6,341 bases of DNA from an uncultured Clostridia bacterium (GTDB taxonomy: Bacteria > Bacillota > Clostridia > Christensenellales > UBA1242): NCBI GenBank assembly GCA_946615295.1, contig CAMOHL010000054.1, positions 1-6,341 on the forward strand. Direction: 5' to 3'. Under the pieces are notes generated by a model, which searched no databases, was not told where the DNA came from, and worked only from the letters and a program-made list of their open reading frames with translations. This document shows positions 1 through 3,766 of the stretch, in pieces. Made by a program: the position numbers and the translations under genes. The first letter of the stretch is position 1; each line of letters opens with the position of its first letter.

Positions 1-976
1 TTCTCAAACTATCTCTGCTTCTGTTGACCATATTGCGGAGTGCTTCTGTTCCACTTCTTTCACCAAACATAACCTTCAAAAATGCAAGTTCTCCGTTTGA
101 AATGGAAACAAACAACAATTCGCCAAGTATGGTTGATATCAAAATCTTGTAGGTATATGTTTGATAGGCATCAAAATATAATCCCAAAAAAATATCAGTT
201 GCAAGAATTGCCAAAATACTAAAATATTTGTTTGTTGATTTAAACGAAATTGATGCAAGTGATAATAGCACAAAAATTGCTATCATAGATAAGTCATAGG
301 TCTGCAATGCAAAGCCAATTCCAAAACAACTTGCAACAATCATTGCAAAACTTGATTTTTCGTAGATATATGTAAATAGCAAAATCAAAAATACTGCAAC
401 AACATTTATCAAACTAAAATCAAATGGATTTATTGTTGCAAGTCCCGAACCCATTGCAACAAAGAATATGCAAAGCGAGATACATTCATCAATTGTCAGT
501 TTAAAGCCAACACCCTTCACCAGCAAAACCTTGAATATTTTTATACATGCAAACATAAAGATTTCAGCAAACAATATATGTAAAACAGACCACAAAATTT
601 GACCTGATGATATTGAATAATAAAAAAACATTGTTTGACTAATTGCCAAATAAACACCAATCAAGAGCAAAGAAATTCTCTTTTTTATTTTTTTGTGTAT
701 AAAAAAACAAAGCAATATTATTGCAACAGCGGATGAACTAACAATCAATCCTGAAATGGAAAAAGTTGCAAGAAAGTTTGCAAGCACAAAAAGACCACTT
801 GATATAAATAGATTTTGTTCACACCAACATATTGCAAAAAAGAATGCCACTGAAAATGGAAATATTTGATTTGCAATTCCTCCCTTTGCAAAGATATACA
901 TCATTGAAAAAAAGAAAATATACTTTAAAAAATTTAATAACAAAATTCCTTTTTTTGTTTCAAAAAAACTTTTCAT
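1..976 (-). CDS. spoIIE: Stage II sporulation protein E (SpoIIE), N-terminal membrane region, partial
   Basis: In spore formers SpoIIE is a membrane-bound PP2C-type phosphatase that acts at the polar septum, dephosphorylates SpoIIAA to release sigma-F, and interacts with FtsZ. Only the first 325 residues lie in the window. They are almost wholly hydrophobic, with a series of membrane segments from about residue 11 to 293, as expected of the multi-span SpoIIE N-terminus. Family-like landmarks are PFSVAFFFA near residues 40-48 and RNMVNRSRDSLR at 314-325, which matches the conserved stretch just after the last membrane span. The phosphatase domain would lie beyond the left edge. The start is chosen because GAGG lies 7 bases upstream (plus-strand 984-987) and the in-frame reading is open throughout. 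Neighbours yabP, yabQ and divIC support the call. The gene is divergent from them, whereas in Bacillus subtilis spoIIE points the same way. The identification is by remembered family pattern, not by search. Confidence 0.85.
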   Translation of the reverse strand, partial: MKSFFETKKGILLLNFLKYIFFFSMMYIFAKGGIANQIFPFSVAFFFAICWCEQNLFISSGLFVLANFLATFSISGLIVSSSAVAIILLCFFIHKKIKKRISLLLIGVYLAISQTMFFYYSISSGQILWSVLHILFAEIFMFACIKIFKVLLVKGVGFKLTIDECISLCIFFVAMGSGLATINPFDFSLINVVAVFLILLFTYIYEKSSFAMIVASCFGIGFALQTYDLSMIAIFVLLSLASISFKSTNKYFSILAILATDIFLGLYFDAYQTYTYKILISTILGELLFVSISNGELAFLKVMFGERSGTEALRNMVNRSRDSLR

Positions 977-983
977 ATCTTAT

Positions 984-987
984 CCTC
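984..987 (-). promoter_or_regulatory. Ribosome binding site of spoIIE
   Basis: GAGG on the minus strand lies 7 bases before the ATG at 976-974. It decides the start, because the upstream ATG at 993-991 opens only a six-codon frame (MFEDKI) whose TGA overlaps the spoIIE ATG. Confidence 0.7.
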
Positions 988-1045
988 AAACATAGTATAA
1001 AATATGAAAATCAATATATAAATTAAAAAATTTGTGTTTTTTTGG

Positions 1046-1066
1046 CTGTTTTTTTAAAAAAAACAG
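1046..1066. repeat. A/T-rich inverted repeat between spoIIE and yabP
   Basis: CTG followed by seven T (1046-1055) is mirrored by seven A followed by CAG (1057-1066), with a single A at the centre. The arms are 10 bp and perfect. It sits in the middle of the divergent control region, 70 bases from spoIIE and 88 from yabP. It could be an operator for a dimeric regulator or a chance product of A/T tracts; it is not followed by a gene end, so a terminator role is unlikely. Confidence 0.5.
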
Positions 1067-1085
1067 GTATTTTGTCATAATTTTT

Positions 1086-1116
1086 GATAATTTTTTATTT
1101 TTTGTTTATCATACCT
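1086..1116 (+). promoter_or_regulatory. Possible sporulation sigma (sigma-E/K-like) promoter of yabP
   Basis: CATACCT at 1110-1116 resembles the CATAC-type -10 element shared by sigma-E, sigma-G and sigma-K promoters. GATAATT at 1086-1092 is a loose -35 candidate with a 17-base spacer, which is longer than the usual sigma-E spacing. It lies about 40 bases before the yabP start. The yabP-yabQ genes of Bacillus subtilis are known sporulation genes, which makes such a promoter reasonable, but the match is imperfect and the A+T background is high. Confidence 0.35.
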
Positions 1117-1141
1117 AAAAAAATTCAAGCATAAAATATCC

Positions 1142-1148
1142 GTGAGGT
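1142..1148 (+). promoter_or_regulatory. Ribosome binding site of yabP
   Basis: GTGAGGT contains GAGG at 1144-1147, 6 bases before the ATG at 1154. It fixes the yabP start. Confidence 0.75.
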
Positions 1149-1153
1149 AAAAT

Positions 1154-1432
1154 ATGGAAGAAGAAAAAAAAGAGGTTTCAAAACCATCAAAAATTTTGAT
1201 TACAAATCAAAACACATTGCTACTCAATGGCATAAGCAAAGTTGTTACAAACACTCCAACTGAAATTTCTGTTTTGCTTGCTGGAAAAAATTTGAGTATT
1301 TTAGGTGAAAATTTAACAATATCAAAACTTGATGTTGAAAGTGGAGTTTTGGAAGCAACAGGTCTTGTTTTGGGAATGAAATTTTTGGGACATAAACAAA
1401 AAGAAAAATTGTTTAAAAGGATTTTTGGCTGA
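1154..1432 (+). CDS. yabP: Sporulation protein YabP (YabP/YqfC family)
   Basis: YabP is a small sporulation protein of the YabP/YqfC family, expressed in the mother cell in Bacillus; its molecular activity is not known. The 92-residue product is close to the family length of about 100. It has a charged, lysine-rich start (residues 1-14), then a short beta-rich domain: LLLNGISKVV, a middle stretch with ISVLLAGKNLSILGENLTI, and LDVESGVLEATGLVLGM. This alternation of a 'nomenclature' LNG motif, a GENL turn and a closing E-x-TG strand is the family pattern. The C-terminus is basic and ends KLFKRIFG. No signal peptide or membrane span is seen. The start is set by GAGG 6 bases upstream. It leads an operon: its TGA overlaps the yabQ ATG by one base (TGATG), so translation is probably coupled. 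Identification rests on both the motif and the order yabP-yabQ-divIC. Confidence 0.85.
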   Translation: MEEEKKEVSKPSKILITNQNTLLLNGISKVVTNTPTEISVLLAGKNLSILGENLTISKLDVESGVLEATGLVLGMKFLGHKQKEKLFKRIFG

Positions 1433-1800
1433 TGCTCTATTCAACACTTTTGCAAGGGCAAATGTTTTTGGCTATGCTCTACTTTGGACTTTTGTGTGGA
1501 ATTGTTTTGACAGTAAAAAAACTCATCGACAGAATAACAAAGAAAAACAAATATTTTATTGTTTTGACTGACATATTGTTTGTTGCAATTTGTTCTTTGG
1601 TATTTTTGTTTGCAAAAATCAAATTTTGTTATGGTGAATTTAGATTGTTTGAAATTATCTCTTTTTGTCTAGGAATTTTTTTAGAACAAATTTCTATCAA
1701 TAATTTAGTTGAAAAAATTTTAAAACTATTATATAATTTTTTTGTAAAGGTATTTTTGAAAATAAAAAAATTTAAAATTTTTAAAAGGTTATCAAAATAA
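1432..1800 (+). CDS. yabQ: Spore cortex biosynthesis membrane protein YabQ
   Basis: YabQ is an integral membrane protein needed for spore cortex formation in Bacillus subtilis, made in the mother cell and placed in the outer forespore membrane. This 122-residue version has a first span at about residues 11-30 (FLAMLYFGLLCGIVL), a basic loop (KKLIDRITKKNK), a second span starting at TDILFVAICSLVFLFA (46-61), then the family-like YGEFRLFE stretch (67-74) and a third span (about 75-92). The last 30 residues are a basic amphipathic tail ending in KKFKIFKRLSK. The Bacillus protein is about 211 residues, so this one has only the core and a short tail. The start overlaps the yabP stop by one base, and no separate Shine-Dalgarno sequence is evident, which suggests coupled translation. 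The gene ends 3 bases before divIC. Confidence 0.8.
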   Translation: MLYSTLLQGQMFLAMLYFGLLCGIVLTVKKLIDRITKKNKYFIVLTDILFVAICSLVFLFAKIKFCYGEFRLFEIISFCLGIFLEQISINNLVEKILKLLYNFFVKVFLKIKKFKIFKRLSK

Positions 1801-1803
1801 ATT

Positions 1804-2085
1804 ATGGAAAAGCAACAATTTGTTTCAAAAGTTATAAAAATTTCTGTCATCATAATATTTGTGATATTTTTTATTATTTTGTTTGGTCAATATATAACAA
1901 TTGCTCAACTCAATGCAAAAAAGTCAAAATTAGACGATGAACTTTCAGCTCAAACAGAGCAATATCAAGTTTTGGAAGAGGAATACTCAAACATTTCAAA
2001 CAACTATGAAGATTATGTCAAAAAAACAGCAAGAGATAATCATGACTATGTTGAAGAAGATGAAATTTTGATAAACAAAGAATAA
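1804..2085 (+). CDS. divIC: Septum formation initiator, DivIC/FtsB-type
   Basis: DivIC (FtsB-like) is a bitopic divisome protein that pairs with FtsL and DivIB outside the membrane during septation. The 93-residue product has the expected plan: a short cytoplasmic N-terminus, one membrane span at about residues 10-30 (rich in I, V and F), a coiled-coil stretch at about 31-70 (leucines and charged residues, LDDELSAQTEQYQVLEEEY), and a conserved-type tail in which YVKKTARDNHDYVEEDEIL matches the family pattern Y-hydrophobic-x-x-hydrophobic-A-R-x-x-hydrophobic...V-x-x-x-E-I. Bacillus subtilis DivIC is about 125 residues, so this is short at the N-terminus. It is the last gene of the yabP-yabQ-divIC operon, 3 bases after yabQ; the nearest Shine-Dalgarno-like stretch (AAAAGG, 1783-1788) is far from the ATG, so re-initiation from yabQ is likely. 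A terminator follows directly. Confidence 0.85.
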   Translation: MEKQQFVSKVIKISVIIIFVIFFIILFGQYITIAQLNAKKSKLDDELSAQTEQYQVLEEEYSNISNNYEDYVKKTARDNHDYVEEDEILINKE

Positions 2086-2091
2086 ATTTTG

Positions 2092-2117
2092 AAAGTAGGT
2101 TAATGCCTACTTTTTTT
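2092..2117 (+). terminator. Intrinsic terminator of the yabP-yabQ-divIC operon
   Basis: AAAGTAGG (2092-2099) and CCTACTTT (2106-2113) form a perfect 8-bp stem around the 6-base loop TTAATG. A run of seven T at 2111-2117 follows, partly inside the stem. It begins 7 bases after the divIC stop. Confidence 0.9.
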
Positions 2118-2221
2118 ATGATTTTTATATAAAAAAATTTTCTCCATCATTTTTAGATTTAATTTTGATTTAATATGGTTATAATTTATTGTTTATATTA
2201 ATATATTGTATTGCGACCAAA

Positions 2222-2228
2222 TTCGACA
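2222..2228 (-). promoter_or_regulatory. Candidate Spo0A box
   Basis: TTCGACA on the plus strand reads TGTCGAA on the minus strand, a perfect match to the 7-base 0A box bound by the sporulation regulator Spo0A. It lies 164 bases before the DAC-like gene start. A single 7-mer can occur by chance, but it contains three G/C bases in a very A+T-rich region, and the window belongs to a sporulation locus. Confidence 0.4.
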
Positions 2229-2247
2229 AAATTTAACAAAAAAATAT

Positions 2248-2261
2248 CAAACAATTGTTTG
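2248..2261. repeat. 14-bp palindrome overlapping a TTGACA element
   Basis: CAAACAATTGTTTG is its own reverse complement. Its right edge overlaps TTGACA (2259-2264), a perfect sigma-A -35 hexamer, but no good -10 lies 16-18 bases on (that position is a T run). It may be an operator or chance. Confidence 0.45.
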
Positions 2262-2303
2262 ACAATTTTTATTTTTTTTATTTTTTTGCATTATTTTTTT
2301 GTT

Positions 2304-2325
2304 ATTATACAAAAAAATGTATAAT
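2304..2325. repeat. Inverted repeat overlapping a TATAAT box
   Basis: ATTATACA (2304-2311) and TGTATAAT (2318-2325) are perfect 8-bp arms separated by six A. The right arm contains TATAAT (2320-2325), a consensus -10 hexamer, with only a weak T-rich sequence at -35. A dyad placed over a -10 is typical of a repressor operator. Confidence 0.45.
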
Positions 2326-2338
2326 TATAAATTTTAGC

Positions 2339-2367
2339 TTGCATTATTATAAAAATATTTTTATAAT
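2339..2367 (+). promoter_or_regulatory. Possible sigma-A-type promoter of the DAC-like gene
   Basis: TTGCAT (2339-2344) and TATAAT (2362-2367) are spaced by 17 bases. The -10 is perfect, while the -35 keeps only TTG of the consensus. Transcription from here would begin near 2374, a few bases before the ribosome binding site. TATAAT at 2320-2325 is an alternative -10 with a longer leader. Both are uncertain because the whole region is A+T rich. Confidence 0.35.
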
Positions 2368-2369
2368 AA
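2344..2369. repeat. Perfect 26-bp A/T palindrome before the DAC-like gene
   Basis: The half-site TTATTATAAAAAT (2344-2356) is followed at once by its exact reverse complement (2357-2369). All 13 pairs match and the base pairs just outside do not. It covers the candidate -10 at 2362-2367 and ends 11 bases before the ribosome binding site, so it could be an operator or, if transcribed, a weak 5' hairpin. Confidence 0.6.
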
Positions 2370-2379
2370 AAATATAAAA

Positions 2380-2384
2380 GGGGG
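2380..2384 (+). promoter_or_regulatory. Ribosome binding site of the DAC-like gene
   Basis: GGGGG, 7 bases before the ATG at 2392, is the only G cluster in the region. It fixes the start and suggests good translation. Confidence 0.7.
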
Positions 2385-2391
2385 TATAATT

Positions 2392-3606
2392 ATGGAAAAC
2401 ATATTTTTCAATGAAGGAAAAGAATCTGTTGAACATTTTGTTTCTAACGAATTTCCTGATTTTTCACAAAAGCTTTTGGCACAACTAATCAACTTTTGTT
2501 CTAGTTTAAGTTTTTATGAAGAAGAAGGTATGAAACTACTCCCTACTCTTTTATTTACAAATAAAATAGACACTTTGATAAAGACAATAAAAAACTCTGC
2601 AAAACAACAAATTTTCTTAGATGAAAACGAACACAATTTTCGTAGCAGAATGAAAGCTCTTATTCCTTTTTCAAATCATAGATGGAATATATATGTTCAA
2701 GTCAACTCAAACGGAACTTTTGAATATGGAATCTATCGTTCTTTTAACAGTATTAAGGAGCATAATTTCAACACAAATCTATTTTTAAACGAAGATTTAA
2801 AAGCAAAGACAAACACCATTTTTGCTTTCACTGTCAAAGCTGTCAGTTCAACAAATATCAAACTAAAAAGTTTAAAGGGTGAAGAGATGAATTTAAGTTT
2901 CTCTCTCGAAAGCAAAAAACTTTTAAACTTTAATGATGAAATCAATGAGTTTGTTGAGGCAAGTTTCTCAAAGTTAAAAACCACAAAGAAAAAACTCAAC
3001 GACATAAAAATTATGTATCAAAACACCTTTGAAAATTGTTTTAGAGATATACATGGTTGTATTTGTGTTGTTGTTGACAAAGATTATGTTGACACTGGGT
3101 TCTTTGCTGACGGAATTTGGCTTGAAAAACCTATTGAATTTTCAAAGCTATTTATTCAATCAAATAGTTATAGCGAAACAAAACTAGATTCATACAGCGA
3201 ATTGTTTATGGATATGTTAAACTATGATGGAATAACAATTGTTGACAACAAAGGAAGAATAAGAGCATACAATGTCTTTGTTGAAAGTGATGCAAGCAAA
3301 GATAGTATGATTGTTGGTGGAGCAAGAAAAAGAGCTGCATTTACTGTTATAAACAGCAAAGTTAAGAAGATTATTGGTGTTTACTTCCAAAGCCAAGAAG
3401 GAGAAATATTCTACAACAGAAACAGACATTATCGCGAAAGAAAAACGAGAAACCTAAAACCATCAATTCCCACACTTAGAATTGAAACATCAAATATTTC
3501 TAAATCAACAGAAATTCAAAAAAAGAACAAATCAACATCAAACACAATACCTTTATTTTCTGAAGAAATATTAGATAATCTAAAAAATAAAACATTTTTT
3601 GAATAA
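2392..3606 (+). CDS. Orphan protein with divergent DAC (DisA_N-like) domain
   Basis: The C-terminal half resembles the diadenylate cyclase (DAC) domain of DisA and CdaA, which joins two ATP into c-di-AMP. The domain seems to run from about residue 218 to 345: GCICVVVD (222-229) as the first core strand, TGFFADGIWL, then LNYDGITIVDNKGRIRAYNVFV (276-297), GGARKRAAF (309-317), and IGVYFQSQEGEIFY (328-341). In DisA the nucleotide-binding signatures are DGA and T-R-H-R; here they are D279-G280-I281 and A311-R312-K313-R314, so both arginines and the DG are kept while A, T and H have changed. A serine (S334) is present where DisA has the SEE-type strand. Residues 1-217 are not recognised; they are soluble, mixed helix and strand by eye, with no signal peptide or membrane span. 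Residues 350-404 are a basic, Ser/Thr/Asn-rich tail. The DisA middle and HhH domains are absent. The product could be an active cyclase, a nucleotide sensor or an inactive relative. It is a single-gene unit with its own control region and terminator. Confidence 0.65.
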   Translation: MENIFFNEGKESVEHFVSNEFPDFSQKLLAQLINFCSSLSFYEEEGMKLLPTLLFTNKIDTLIKTIKNSAKQQIFLDENEHNFRSRMKALIPFSNHRWNIYVQVNSNGTFEYGIYRSFNSIKEHNFNTNLFLNEDLKAKTNTIFAFTVKAVSSTNIKLKSLKGEEMNLSFSLESKKLLNFNDEINEFVEASFSKLKTTKKKLNDIKIMYQNTFENCFRDIHGCICVVVDKDYVDTGFFADGIWLEKPIEFSKLFIQSNSYSETKLDSYSELFMDMLNYDGITIVDNKGRIRAYNVFVESDASKDSMIVGGARKRAAFTVINSKVKKIIGVYFQSQEGEIFYNRNRHYRERKTRNLKPSIPTLRIETSNISKSTEIQKKNKSTSNTIPLFSEEILDNLKNKTFFE

Positions 3607-3617
3607 CAATTAAAGAC

Positions 3618-3649
3618 AAAACCATCCTAAATTATGAGATGGTTTTTTT
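3618..3649 (+). terminator. Intrinsic terminator of the DAC-like gene
   Basis: AAAACCATC (3618-3626) pairs perfectly with GATGGTTTT (3638-3646) around an 11-base loop, followed by a T run through 3649. It starts 11 bases after the stop codon and separates this gene from the peptidase gene. Confidence 0.9.
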
Positions 3650-3650
3650 G

Positions 3651-3678
3651 TTGACATTTATCCATCTACACATATAAA
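3651..3678 (+). promoter_or_regulatory. Sigma-A-type promoter P1 of the peptidase gene
   Basis: TTGACA (3651-3656) and TATAAA (3673-3678) are spaced by 16 bases, the best -35/-10 pair in the window. It begins right after the previous terminator and about 90 bases before the peptidase ATG. Confidence 0.65.
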
Positions 3679-3688
3679 TTTCAAAGAC

Positions 3689-3704
3689 TTAGACTATAGT
3701 CTAA
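3689..3704. repeat. 16-bp palindrome between P1 and the peptidase gene
   Basis: TTAGACTATAGTCTAA is its own reverse complement. It starts 10 bases after the P1 -10, near the expected transcription start, and ends next to the second TTGACA at 3705. This position fits a repressor operator for both promoters. It could also fold as a small hairpin in the P1 transcript. Confidence 0.6.
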
Positions 3705-3733
3705 TTGACAATTGAAACATTATATGTTAAATT
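3705..3733 (+). promoter_or_regulatory. Possible second sigma-A-type promoter P2 of the peptidase gene
   Basis: A second perfect TTGACA (3705-3710) is followed after 17 bases by TAAATT (3728-3733), which matches the -10 consensus at four of six positions. Transcription would begin near 3740. Confidence 0.4.
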
Positions 3734-3741
3734 ATACTTAT

Positions 3742-3756
3742 ACTATATAATATAGT
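3742..3756. repeat. Inverted repeat just before the peptidase ribosome binding site
   Basis: ACTATAT (3742-3748) and ATATAGT (3750-3756) are perfect 7-bp arms around one A. The outer ACTATA/TATAGT half-sites are the same as the core of the palindrome at 3689-3704. The repeat ends 2 bases before the GAGG ribosome binding site (3758-3761). Confidence 0.5.
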
Positions 3757-3757
3757 T

Positions 3758-3761
3758 GAGG
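3758..3761 (+). promoter_or_regulatory. Ribosome binding site of the peptidase gene
   Basis: GAGG lies 5 bases before the ATG at 3767 and selects that start. It lies directly after an inverted repeat. Confidence 0.7.
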
Positions 3762-3766
3762 CGAAT

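Larger units (their letters stand above)
2118..2391 (+). other. Long non-coding control region upstream of the DAC-like gene
   Basis: After the operon terminator there are about 270 bases without a plausible gene. The stretch holds a 0A-type box (2222-2228), a 14-bp palindrome with a TTGACA (2248-2264), phased T tracts at 2266-2300, an inverted repeat covering TATAAT (2304-2325), a 26-bp palindrome (2344-2369) and a GGGGG ribosome binding site (2380-2384). I see no tRNA, riboswitch or small open frame with a ribosome binding site in it. The density of dyads is higher than in the other intergenic gaps here. Confidence 0.6.

Noticed and set aside
994..1018. TATACT and TATATT as -10 elements of spoIIE
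   Set aside because: No reasonable -35 is found at 16-18 or 21 bases, and TATACT would place the start of the transcript on the ribosome binding site.
832..1026. A plus-strand frame of 64 codons at the 5' end of spoIIE
   Set aside because: It is antisense to the spoIIE membrane region, has no ribosome binding site, and its product is low-complexity K/L/F-rich.
1073..1079. TGTCATA as a second 0A box for spoIIE
   Set aside because: It has two mismatches to TGTCGAA, both in the core, and this composition gives such words often.
1629..1853. A minus-strand frame opposite yabQ and divIC
   Set aside because: It is the reverse reading of two recognised genes and crosses their junction; no ribosome binding site or family pattern.
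2733..3429. Two minus-strand frames opposite the DAC-like gene
   Set aside because: Both are antisense shadows of a well-supported reading frame with good start signals.
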